NCBI GenBank assembly: GCA_033239525.1
Contig: BSYO01000016.1
Span: 5,095,045 to 5,159,044 of the forward strand
Length of the DNA: 64,000 bases
Direction of reading: 5' to 3'
Source of the DNA: Nepenthes gracilis
Taxonomy: Eukaryota; Streptophyta; Magnoliopsida; Caryophyllales; Nepenthaceae
The notes beneath the pieces are model-generated. The model saw nothing but the letters and a program-made list of their open reading frames with translations. It made no database searches and was not told the origin of the DNA. The translations under genes were made by a program, and so were the position numbers. Shown piece after piece: positions 10,386 through 21,179 of the stretch. Numbering within the stretch: the first letter of the stretch is position 1; the number at the start of each line of letters is the position of its first letter.

Positions 10386-11231
10386 ATGGATGATGATGGT
10401 AGTCTGAATTTTCGTAATTGGGGTTACTATAACGAGTCTTCGCGAAGCCATCTGAATCTTCAGCTCATGACGACCATGGCTGACCGGAAATCTCTTCTGG
10501 GTAGCCGAGATTCCACTCTTATGACAAGTGCGAATGGAGGTTTTCAACAAAGAGATTGCGGGGTTTCCGGCTCTCATTACTCCATGGGCTACATGAGGGA
10601 TCCATGGAATAGGGATCATAAATTCTTTAGTACATTGCGCAGTAGCTCCAGCTATTCTGTTTTACCCGAGACTGCGGCAGCTCATCATCATGTCCCAATG
10701 CTTCAACAGCCAGAATCTTCCACTGATGAGAGGATGGTTCAAGCGGAGGGGATGACTGGGGACAGCAATAATGGTCCTCCTAAAAAGAGGTCAGCTGGCA
10801 AATCTGCAAAGGCCCCCAAAACGAAGAAATCAAAGAAAGCGGCTAATGGCTCAAAGGATGTGGGTAGCACATCTGTTCAACGGGCAAGGGATGCAAAGAA
10901 AACCACCGACGTAATTATTAATGGAATTGATATGGATATTTCTAGCATTCACATACCTGTTTGTTCTTGCACTGGAACCCGGCAGCAGTGTTATCGATGG
11001 GGATCTGGTGGGTGGCAGTCTGCGTGCTGCACAACTGGTATTTCAATGTATCCCTTGCCGATGAGTACTAAGAGACGTGGTGCGAGAATTGCTGGAAGGA
11101 AAATGAGTTTGGGAGCTTTTAAGAAGGTTTTGGAGAAACTGGCAGCAGAGGGTTACAACTTCTCCAACCCTATAGATTTGAGGACTCATTGGGCAAAACA
11201 CGGTACCAACAAGTTTGTTATAATAAGGTAG
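10386..11231 (+). CDS. BPC: BASIC PENTACYSTEINE (BBR/BPC) GAGA-binding transcription factor, group I
   Basis: Intact 281-residue protein in one exon, the usual length for group I BPC factors. The N-terminus (1-60) is the acidic/aromatic start MDDDGSLNFRNWGYY typical of this group. Residues 90-115 are Ser/His/Gln-rich. Residues 132-157 are a Lys-rich nuclear-localisation stretch. From residue 190 to the end is the plant-specific DNA-binding domain, with its five cysteines at 193, 195, 202, 214 and 215, followed by RRGARIAGRKMS and the C-terminal WAKHGTNKFVIIR. The family binds GA/CT repeats in nuclei and regulates homeotic and developmental genes, partly by recruiting Polycomb proteins. Start chosen: first in-frame ATG after the leader-intron acceptor. 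It is the only undamaged gene in the window; an LTR ends less than 200 bp upstream of the presumed leader exon. The exact paralogue number (BPC1/2/3-like) cannot be fixed. Confidence 0.95.
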   Translation: MDDDGSLNFRNWGYYNESSRSHLNLQLMTTMADRKSLLGSRDSTLMTSANGGFQQRDCGVSGSHYSMGYMRDPWNRDHKFFSTLRSSSSYSVLPETAAAHHHVPMLQQPESSTDERMVQAEGMTGDSNNGPPKKRSAGKSAKAPKTKKSKKAANGSKDVGSTSVQRARDAKKTTDVIINGIDMDISSIHIPVCSCTGTRQQCYRWGSGGWQSACCTTGISMYPLPMSTKRRGARIAGRKMSLGAFKKVLEKLAAEGYNFSNPIDLRTHWAKHGTNKFVIIR

Positions 11232-11367
11232 ATGTTCAATTTGGATCTACAATCAGTTTGTAGTCCATGAACTCCCTTTCCTATCTCATGCAGTGGAAAT
11301 TCTGCATTCAAGATTTTAGATATGTTATTTCGTTCTCTTTTATGTTTAGTAGTTCTAGGCTAAGAAA
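11232..11367 (+). other. Start of BPC 3' UTR
   Basis: T-rich sequence after the TAG at 11229-11231, with no competing reading frame. No perfect AATAAA was seen nearby, so the polyadenylation site is undetermined and the transcript may extend into the tandem repeat that follows. Confidence 0.4.
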
Positions 11368-11938
11368 GTAGTGGATGAGTTGCTATTTATTGTTGCATTT
11401 TCAGCATAAGTTTCCAAGTTGACAGTCTCATTCTAACTGCTCTTTCTCTTCCGTTTGATGACTTATTGCTAATTACTAATCCCTATGAGTGACTGATGCT
11501 TTTATGCTGATAATATTTGAACCAAAAGTTTGTGGGACACAGGAAAACTCTATCAAGTATGGAGGCAAAACATAATGCTTCTTACATTCAGGGGAAATTC
11601 TCAAATGTTTGATATCGGTTGCAACTACGTATGTGACAATCTTGGCATAAGTAGTGGATGAGTTGCTATTTATTGTTGCGTTTTCAGCATAAGTTTCCAA
11701 GCTGACAGTCTCATTCTAACTGCTCTTTCTCTTCCATTTGATGCCTTCTTGCTAATTACTAATCCCTATGAGTGAATGATGCTTTTATGCTGATAATATT
11801 TGAACCAAAAGTTTGTGGGACACAGGAAAACTCTATCAAGTATGAAGGCAAAACATAATGCTTCTTACATTCAGGGGAAATTCTCAGATGTTTTATATCG
11901 GTTTCAACTATTTGTATCAGTATGTGACAATCGTGGCA
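11368..11938. repeat. Two-copy tandem duplication, 283-bp period, downstream of BPC
   Basis: Copy 1 is 11368-11650 and copy 2 is 11651 to about 11938, both starting GTAGTGGATGAGTTGC. The copies are nearly identical apart from scattered substitutions and a short indel near the right end, so the duplication is fairly recent. It lies in the 3' UTR or just behind it; no coding potential is apparent. Confidence 0.85.
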
Positions 11939-13399
11939 TCCGTGAGAGCTTGTAGGTGTTGTTACTTAGACTCACAACATTACCCTAAAATTGCCGTTTT
12001 CATTGAATATACTTGCTCATGGGTGTGAATCTGTAATTCAAAGTTACTAGGAAAACTGATGAAAACTGGAAAATAGCCAATCCAACTGCTTTGTTGTTAT
12101 TTTTGCTGCTATTTAGGGTGATATGAATCTAGTGAGTGGGAAGAAGTGTTGTGTTTCACTTAATAAATCTTGAGAATCTGACTCTCACCAATTTTTTGTC
12201 CCTCTTGGCCTGCATTCTACATTTCTGCTTCTGTCCATATACTTTGCTTTGCTCATTGGAGCCTTGTTCTTTCCTTAATTTATCTATACTCATCACTCAT
12301 CATTCAAGCAACCACTTGATTCTACTGTGCTTCCTTGAAAATCTAACTAATTTGAATGTTGTGAATCCTTTTCTATTCTCTTATTCCGGGTAAAACCCCC
12401 CATAAAGTATCAATTAATGGAAAAGGGGTGATATTATATAACCCCTCTTTGCGCTTTTCTTCTTTTCAAAAATTAAAAGTTTCGGATCAAAAATTAAAAG
12501 TTCATTACTTTGTGGATGGCCACCCTTTATATACTCGGGGGCCTGCAATGCGGAGCACTACAACACGGTTTTTCAGCTTTTGGATCATCTGTGGTTTAAC
12601 AGTTGATATTTTATATATTACAATAATATGTTTAAAATTTTTATTAAGTATATAAGTATTTTTATTAAATTTTTTTATAAAATATTTAAATACTAGTATA
12701 ATAAAAAAATAATATTAAAAATATATTATTTTTACATTTTAAAAATATTTTTTTAACATTAAATTTTATTCCCGGGTTGAGATTTAACAGGTATATGGAA
12801 ATTGCCGGGCCTGTGAGTGCATCACAACCCCTCTGCTCTCCCCTTTTATAAACTTCTAGGGAATTAGGAAATTGACAATCATTATAAAAATAATTGAAGA
12901 GCTTAAGAGTTCAGGAAGGAAGCATTTTCATGTCGTTGAAAAAATAATATTTACATAAGTGATAATTAATGATGGAGAGCAAATGTGATTTTTTTGATTT
13001 TATCTGTCAGAAATCTTATTTAAATAGAAAATATTTAAACAATGAAAAATTGATAATAATAGATTTATTTATTTTAATTTTATAAATATCTTAGTATATT
13101 GATATTTATTAATAATTATTTATAAATTTTAACCATTTAATATAAGATAAGAATTAAATAATAAATTTACTATATTTATTTATGATAAATTAAATGATTG
13201 AATTCATTTTCTGTTGGCATGTTTCGTTGTTATTGGAAGCCTCTAAAAGCCTTACTTAATATAATAACCAATCGTATACCAAACTTACTTTTTAATTATC
13301 ATTTATTATACCAAATGATATTTGTTTAGATGTTTATAAATGTATTACATGTACTTAAGTTGATTTGTTGGCCGTAACTTTATCATAAATATGAGTTCA
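11939..13399. other. AT-rich intergenic DNA, nothing recognised
   Basis: No protein motif or sustained frame. 12600-12770 and 12900-13330 are very AT-rich. Two AACCCCTCT words at about 12443 and 12828 flank a ~380-bp stretch that could be an insertion, but no terminal inverted repeats are seen. Confidence 0.4.
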
Positions 13400-14327
13400 G
13401 TTCATTTAAACTAAATTTATTTAGTTAATTCGATACTTAAATTAGTAATCTTTCTTAGTCGAATAGAAAGATAAGAGGATGAGAGAGTATGCGTAAATGT
13501 AAGTGTGAAGGAATTGAGTATTTGGTGGAGAGTTAGACTTCATTTGATGTAATTAATGGGTGAGCAGTTTACAAAAGTTTGTACTCACAGGGGAGTAGCT
13601 TTTAGAATGAGGGTTGCACTAATGGGCTAGTGGCTTAGAAAATAAAGATAGCACTCGTGGTAGAGTAGTTCTTTGAGAGGAGTGCACTCGTCGGAGAGTG
13701 ACTTTGAGGGAGGAACGCATTCGTCGGATAGTAGCTTTGAGAGAGTTGAGAAAGGGTTGTTCTTGGGACGTCTGAGTATCCAAGTGTCTCGGAATCAATT
13801 GTTTACTATCTTGGATCCTGATCTCTTCTCCTGTGGAGAAAGTGATGTATATATAGAGTGAGGATTGGTTAGCCAGCCTTAAGGCTTCATGACGTTGCAA
13901 CCATGAATGGCTAACACCATGTGCTTGCGATTGTGGGCTGCAGGTGTTACGGCTCTGTGCCTCTAGAGGAGCCGTCATCATGCTTCTACACCTAGCACTC
14001 TGTATTGTCGTAGTCTTCAGGGCAACAAGTTGGTCACTGTCGCCTATGATTCTTATTCCTACAGTCGTGAGGGACCACTTAGAGATAGTTGTTGTTTGGA
14101 TTTATCTACTAAGTTAAATCAGGCTGAGTTGCTCCTATGGGAACCATCTAACGGCCAACCGTGACGGCCAATATATTGCTAGATAGTTTTGGGTTGTGCC
14201 ACTCAGGCCCACCGCTATGAACTCTAAATCTTAGGTTTGGAGGAGTTCTTATTGGGTTACAGCTTCCTAGGCTGGTTTTCTCTTTGTAGTGGGTTGTAGG
14301 CCAACCCGAGAGCTACTGGACCCATCA
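13400..14327 (-). repeat. LTR of a Tat-type element, minus strand
   Basis: Read on the minus strand it starts TGATGGGTCCAGTAGC at 14327, the same kind of start as the Tat LTR at 41079 (TGATGGGTCC). A TATA-like CTATATATAC lies at about 13846-13856. Then comes a leader with several repeats of an ACTC(T)..CGAGTGCA word (13600-13740) and finally AT-rich sequence. The 3' limit near 13400 is approximate. It fits as the 3' LTR for the antisense-gene remnant at 15876-16591, which has the same relative placement as in the complete Tat element. Confidence 0.5.
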
Positions 14328-15875
14328 TTATCCCTTATATTAGGAGGTTTAAATTTTTAACCCTCAAGATGTTCTTGATGGGATGCTGCATGCTGGCCTT
14401 CACGAGTGCTCCTTCCCTAGGCATATTCCTTTCCCAAGCATCTTGTAGATTTTTACTCTATTTAGTAGGATTTGATTTGAATATCTAACACCAGTGCAAT
14501 CTCCTCGGTTTAATATTGGCTATCTCCTTCTCCAACGATAAATGAAGAGGCTCTTTATACCTTACTTCACAAAGCATTACCCATCTGCTAAGGAGAGTGC
14601 ATACATGGAGCTAGCATAGAGCATACGTAGTCGCAAGCCGAAATCGGCGGGAGCTATTCTCTAATGTTCAAAATTGATGTTTGAGGATGCGTCTGAAGTC
14701 TACCCTGGTTACACTCTTTTACATGGGGATCCACCTTAATTATCCTCTTTTACGCCCAACCCAAAATAGGCCTCACATCTTCCGAGTTGTATCCCAGGTT
14801 TTAGGGACGATTTGCTATCCTCCTTATCGACGCCGGGCCATCTACTCTGCAGCAGGTTTCTGACTGGGATGGTGGTTCCTTCTTCCATCCGTTTTAGAAA
14901 CCCTACTCCTTTGCAGTTCTTCCCCTGACTCTGGAAGGATAGAGGATTTCTTCTTTTACCCATATGGAACATGTTGTTCTTATAGTTGGGATTCCATTAC
15001 AAGGGAAAGAGGTTTTGTTTGCCTCCCGGTTAAGAACAAGCGCAGTAATTCAGCAAACTGCGCCTTATTCTTGCAGGGAGGGCTTTTTGGCTATCTCCTG
15101 CCTAAAGTGAGTGGTTCTTGGAGTTCGTCTACTGCTTTAGGGGTTAGAGTCTCTCTTCTTTATGTGTCCATCCTAAGGTTGGCTAGACGATTGTAGTTGC
15201 GTCACTCGTTCCATATATTTTTGATTTCCTTCTGAGTTATACGTCCACTATTATAAGCTCGTTATACGTTGTAAAATAAATTAATGAATGAAACTTTTTG
15301 AGCATTATTTGTCTTCATTACATAGCTCAAATATTCTTGTTTGTTTCAAATGGATGAAGTGCTTGAATAATGTTTTTTGTTGCATAGTTTTTGATAATTT
15401 GACAATTTTGAGTACTAACAACTTGGTCTTTTAACAATTTGATTTGCAATGACTTATCCTGAATGCTTCGTTGGTATTTGAATCAATCGAATCAGTCTCA
15501 AGTTCGTTAGGGTCATATGTCGTTAGTCTGTCGTCTTGGAAAGGAGTGTGTCATGATATCATTATTTATGCCATGCCGCCGACTTGCCGATTTAGGCATT
15601 AGAGCTATCAGCTATCAGCAGGCTACACATGAGGCACTGCGTCAATCATCATAACTGGCCCAGCAAACCAACACGCCGCAATACTCTCTAATGTGGGTAC
15701 GTGCCACGATCCTTATGGTGACGTGCCTCTTTGATGCCCTCGAATGATGCTGTTGCAAGGCCAAGGCTTCAGCTATTTTAGCACCGGCCTTCAGCCATTT
15801 TTGCATTTCTTCATTCCTCAAATCTTTCTCCCCTAGTTTGCTCTTCTCTTTTATCTGATTTCCAATATTTCTCAA
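14328..15875. other. Tat element 3' region: spacer and upstream region of the antisense gene
   Basis: No gene recognised. The last 200 bp before 15876 carry ACGT-core words (GGTACGTGCC at about 15698 and GTGACGTGCC at about 15718) and a CTATTTTAGC at about 15772, then a CT-rich leader (15825-15860). This resembles the region preceding the antisense gene of the Tat element at 41.3 kb. Confidence 0.4.
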
Positions 15876-16591
15876 ATGGCTCCTCAGAGCGTCGCTAAGA
15901 TTCCATTCATCCTTGGTGACGAAGAAGTAGAATCTCTACAAAGGAGGTATAATATTCTGAGCGCCATTGAGTATGCAGTGCCAGGTATTGATGATATAGT
16001 TTAAACTCCTAATCCAGGGTTCATCATCATCTACAAGGAACATTTAAAACTCGGCCTTCATATTCCATTTGCGAGGGAGCTGCATGAGATTCTAAGGGCT
16101 TTGGAAATCCCTGTGGCTTGCCTCCATCCCAACGCTCTTCAGTGTCTTGTTTCTCTGTGCGTCTTCTTTCGCACAAAAGGGCATTCCCTGGATGCCAGGA
16201 TCGTGAAGGTAATCTTTTGGTTCAACAAGAGGCTGATTGGAACTCCTTCACTCCCCGTACAAAGTTCAAAATAAGTCAGGGGAACCCAAACTCGATAAAA
16301 AGTTGGAAGGATCGTTTCTTCTATGTGGCAGTCATTATCGAGTGGAGAATCTCGAACACTTGGGGTAGAGTCAACGGGGTTTACGCTGGTGATGTGTCAA
16401 GAGCTGAGGAATGGATAGCATGGGCATTGACAAGGCTCGTCAAAGAGAAAGCTGCCATCCTGCAAAACAATGATAATTGGGTCTCCCAAAGTGTGTTTGA
16501 TAAAATTAAGTGGGAGGTCCTGGTGGAAAGGGGTGACGCCATTGCCACACTGTCCCATTATCCCAAGAGGAAGTGGAGAGACCTGCGATAA
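15876..16591 (+). pseudogene. Tat antisense gene, copy A: N-terminal 'gypsy-type transposon' domain, truncated
   Basis: ATG at 15876 starts MAPQSVAKIPF. The frame has TAA at 16002-16004, then reads on (PGFIIIYKEHLKLGLHIPF, then LVSLCVFFRTKGH). It shifts near 16215-16225 into the frame that stays open to 16591 and contains NPNSIKSWKDRFFYV. These blocks align one-for-one with those of the copies at 41488 (+) and 60980 (-), resembling the domain family called putative gypsy-type transposon (Transposase_28). Function unknown. The linker and coiled-coil half is missing after 16591. No gag-pol of this element is seen next to it. Only one nonsense codon and one frameshift in about 700 bp. Confidence 0.75.
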
Positions 16592-18360
16592 TATACTACT
16601 CACAAATAATAGGTTTAAATTTTGATTACCACTATAATATGCTAAGTTATGTCATAATATACTACCCGCTAAATTATAACTATGATTTGATACATATATG
16701 TATAAAAACTTTACATATTTTTTCATATTTCATAATTTTTTCATTCTGGATAAAATGTTCATAGTTGTTGACATAATTATAGAATTTTTTCTTTACTTTT
16801 TATAAATTCTTAACATGCAACATTGAATTATGGGTTCCTTAAGTATGCAAGATTGTTCTTAACAAAATAATACAGAGAAATTCAGCAATATCATATAATT
16901 TATAGCATTTCATTTTATTAACAAAATGCAAATCATTTATGTGAAATTTCAAAACGTGCAGGGAACTCTAATTAAGTTTTCAAAACATATAAGAGCTTAC
17001 AAACAAAAATTAAATATGGAAGAACATGATATTACAAATTTAGGTCATACATATAATGTTATTGCAGAAATTTGCTGAATTATACAATGAACATATACTT
17101 GAACATAAAATTCATGAATAATATTAAGAAAATAGGGATAATTGTTAAATATAAGATATATTAACTACAAAATTATATTATGTATGTGTATTTAAAATAA
17201 TAATTGCCAAGCAAATTGAGAAAGAAATAGTAACAAGAGAAAGAGAGTTTAGAATGTATTTGTCTTAACTTAATTTTCACAAAATTTTAACTTGGATTCA
17301 TTTAATTTGAACTTCTATGACTTCCTCTCTCTCCTTCTCTCTCTCCTTTTCTCCTACTCTATCCCCTCTCAAATTATGTAGAAAAATGCTAAAAACTAGC
17401 TAGGTCCCCTATTTATAACAGGAATGACACTCGAGCATTAGTCGAGCGGGTGTCAGGCACTATGACTGGGCACTATAGCGCACAAGTGTCGCCTCGGGCA
17501 CACTTCGCGCGTGAGCATTCTACCAGTGCACCCTTCGAGTTCTCTCAAGAGTGCCTTGAGTGTGGACCTACTGGAAAATGTGCTTAGGCACCGTGTAGGC
17601 ATTTATTAGGCTTGACCTCACTACCTATCCATGCATGAGCACCCGTTGGGCGCCAATGAGCTATCTATGAAAGCACTAGAAAGATGGCAGAGTAATGCCG
17701 ATCGAATGCCCCCAGAGAAAGAAGCAAAGGCACACACCAAGCAAAGGAATGGCGAAAGAAGGGATTGAAGCAATGCTTATATAGCCGGTCCCTAGGGAGC
17801 TGAAGGGCATTGTCACTATAATTGCTGCGACACGTGCCCTCACCCCAACGCGATGCAACAAGTCCTTTCCCATGCGTCTTTATGAGCCACTATAGCAACT
17901 GTCACGTCGTCTTCGCAATCAAAGCACTTAGATGCTTTGATTGACATGACGGCTATGCAACTCCTAAAGGCGAGTCCCAGATACGCCAGTCTTAATTGTC
18001 GATCAGTAGGTGACAGTTCTCAGAGGCATCATCAAGAGAAGCCATGTGACAATGGCCTACGAAACTGATGACCTTAGACATGGGCCCACCGGCACCTCCT
18101 TGGCCAAGTGCTGAGACGAGGGGCCGAGGGCTGAATTAGGATCAAGGCCTACAAAGCTCCTCTCATCATGATGGCCGAGTCAAGAATCACAAAGAATGGA
18201 AGAATAAAGTACTCTCACAAGCCATAATCTACAAATAGGATTTAGTTGAACTTAGGATTTGAACTTCAGTAATTCGATTTGAGGATTAAGCTAATTACAT
18301 TTTAAAGTATAGACTTGATGGGATCTTAAATTGCTTATGATCTAATTAATATTTGATGAT
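16592..18360. other. Unassigned; probable LTR or promoter debris on the minus strand
   Basis: 16600-17280 is AT-rich without coding. On the minus strand, TTATAAATAG at 17410-17419 is followed by a GA-rich leader (17400 down to 17320), and a second TATA-like GGCTATATAAGC lies at 17775-17786. 17420-18230 is GC-richer, with ACACGTG (about 17828) and repeated GCAC words, in composition like the Tat LTR and antisense-promoter sequence at 40.2-41.4 kb. I cannot align it convincingly. Confidence 0.25.
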
Positions 18361-20900
18361 AGGGCTAAGAGATGACGAAATTGGAAAGTCACGATGAATC
18401 AAGTTTACTGAAAAATCCGACAAAGAAAAAGTTAGTTAGTGATGGTGGCCAAACTGCCGATAAAGGGTCAAATTTTAAAAAGGTTTTCAAAAAGTCAAAG
18501 CCAAACGACAAAAAGGTCTAATACTGTTGATCAAAGTTTTACGAAAACACAAAAGGTAGGCATGTCACCTACCAGACTAGAAGGTAATTTTCAAAAATTT
18601 TCACATGTATTGGAGTTCAAACTTTCACTTATAGTTCTAAAATTATTCGAGAATTGAATTTTGTATTAGTTGCATCGTTCTATTGTTGACCGGCTAAACT
18701 GAGAGGAAAATGTCCGGTCAATATCTTGTTGACCGACAGGCTGTGAGGAAGAATTTGGTCACGCCCTGTTGACCAGTTAATAAGGATATGGGGGAAATAA
18801 TCCGGTCAACAGAAAGTTGACCAACTAAGAAAGACTAAGTAAGGATATGTATATTACTAATTACCAAATGACCGATTGCCAAATGAGCCGGTTGTCATAA
18901 ATGCCCTGTGGCCTAAATATTCACTCTAGCTGAAATAATCCACTCCGGCAAAATGACCATACTAGCTAAAATGTCCATACCGGTCAAAATGACTATTCTA
19001 GCGAAAATGACCATTCCGGCCAAAACGATCATTCCGACAATTATCACCCATACCGGTAAGTAAAGTGTACCGAAAATCCATACTGGAAAGAAAAATCATA
19101 CCGGCCAAAACATTTATTTCAAAGTTATCATTCTTAAACCGGCCAAGTATTTCATTCCGAAAATTGCCATTTTGGAATTTTAAACCGGTCAAAACGTCCA
19201 TTCCGGGAATCCAAATCGATCAAATTGTCTATTCTGAAAAATATCATTTTGAAAAACCAAATCGGCTAAAACATCCAAATCCATCAAAACGTCCATTTCG
19301 GCAATTGTCGTTCCAAAAATCAGATATAAAATATACCCTAACCTGCCTATATTAATCAATTGACATATGAAACTCTAAACCGTAACCTAATGAATCAACC
19401 ACACTAGACTAGTGACTAAGTATTACTGAGGACACCTAAGACAGTATGCTAGCACCATTTCAGTTTAAGAGACTGATGACTAATCACCAGTAAGGATACC
19501 TAAGTAGATGTGCTGGTAGTAGCACAGCCAATGTGAAAGGTCTATATAAGGACGGGTAAGGGAGAAAGAGAGTACATAAACGGTAAGGAGAGACAGAGAG
19601 GAAGCAAAAGGAAAATAAGAGAGGAAATAAAGAAAGCACCAAAGAAAACACAAAGACAGTAAGAGCAAGTTAGCTAAAATCTAGCAAGTGTACTCGATTC
19701 CTTTTCCTGTTGGTACTGATTATTGATCTTTCTTTCAAATATAATCATTATGGTTCTTGCTCATATTATTATGAAAATATAAGATATAGTCGGCTGTATA
19801 ATGAAGGCATAATTCAGAGGCAGATTAACCTCCAAAATTTGGTTGAATCGGCGACCAAATGAACCCCAACTGGGGACCAAAAGAACCAGTTGGATATAAT
19901 CCATATTAAATCTGAATTTGGAACACATGTAAGGTTAAGTTACTAAATGAACAATGTATTGGTTTTTGTTATGGCTTGTTATTATTGACTTTTTGACTAT
20001 ACATTTGATATTATGGAAAAATTATATAAAAGTTTATAAATTTGATTTGGAATAAGGATTTTCTCTTGGAATGGGAATGGAGGAAATAAAGGAATAAAAA
20101 TTATGAATAACGTGGAAGTTTCCATATAAAGTGTTAAGCATGATTTAAGAAACTGGACTATGAATTTACTTCGGGTGATATTTTTTGACATATCACTAAT
20201 ATTATAGTGAAAATTTAAGGATTACTCTGGTTGCGTATCATGGCCGTATATTGTAGCGGGTTATATCCTTGACACGTTTTGAGATATTACAATGGAAACT
20301 CGATGACTGCTCCTGGACCACGAGGGGTATGGTGGGGTTTTATTGGCCCCATACACCGGGTGATAAGTATACCGCTCACCACGTGATATTTGTTATTTGG
20401 CCCCATATACTGATACACCCGCTTTGAATGATGGCCTTAGATTGTGCAGTATATCACAATTCTTTCCTCGATTGATCGCTCCGTTAGTTTGTAAGGCCTA
20501 TTAGTTCTAATCCGTAAAAATAAATAATAATAAGTAAGAAGATAAAAGATAAATATTAAAGGTTCATGCATATTTGATATGAACCATATTCCTTTGATAT
20601 CTGTATATGTCTATTTTGAGTATAAAAATATGCATATCTTTACTTATTTGTACTTTATTAAGTATTTGACTCACTCACTTGCCTTTTTTCCTAACCCTTA
20701 GATGGAAAGTACAATTTGGTATCTGATGATCAGAGTGGCGCAACGGAAGGTGATTAGGATCGGATGATGATAAATTATAAATTTGATGTAAAAATGTATT
20801 CCATCTTATAATGAATAAATACGTATTTATGCTATTTGGTGTCGATCATTTGGTTGTGCTTCCGCAAAAGTTTTATGGATATTACTAGTGCTTCCATAAA
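18361..20900 (+). repeat. LTR-like block with CCGGTCAAAATG-type minisatellite
   Basis: Layout parallels the chromovirus LTR at 297-2556: TTGACC-rich sequence (18680-18830), imperfect ~30-bp repeats of the form CCGG(T/C)CAAAATGNCCATTCCGG (about 18940-19310), a TATA-like CTATATAAGG at 19542-19551 with a GA-rich leader, then AAGTGTACTCGATTCC (about 19685), comparable to AAGTGTACCCCTATTT at 1061. The ends are not defined and no partner LTR or PBS was found, so it is probably a diverged solo LTR on +. Confidence 0.45.
18940..19310 (+). repeat. Imperfect minisatellite (~30 bp unit)
   Basis: About a dozen degenerate units built on 'CATTCCGG' and 'CCGGTCAAAA'. They lie where an LTR U3 enhancer would be. 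Similar words recur in the 61.3-62.06 kb array. Confidence 0.55.
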
Positions 20901-21179
20901 TTTCATGGTAATGAATTTTGGTTCCCAATAGCATCTCTAAGAAATTTAACGCCGTATTCAAGTCATATCAGGTTGGATGGATCCTGTATATAATAATGAT
21001 ATTTATAGACTTATATATGTAGTTTAACGTCTCATTAAAAGTAAGTAAGAATGTAGGATTTTATAGAAGATCCATTAAAAATATCCCTTTGTCATAAATT
21101 AATGGGAAAAATTAACAATAATTGTGAAGATGTGGAAGAATGTGATGAAATAATTCGACTTTGAATTGAACCAATATTG
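20901..21179. other. No feature recognised
   Basis: AT-rich join between the LTR-like block and the first recognisable Athila coding sequence. Confidence 0.4.

Noticed and set aside
12443..12836. MITE-like insertion between two AACCCCTCT words
   Set aside because: No terminal inverted repeats could be paired, and a 9-bp match in CT-rich surroundings is weak evidence.
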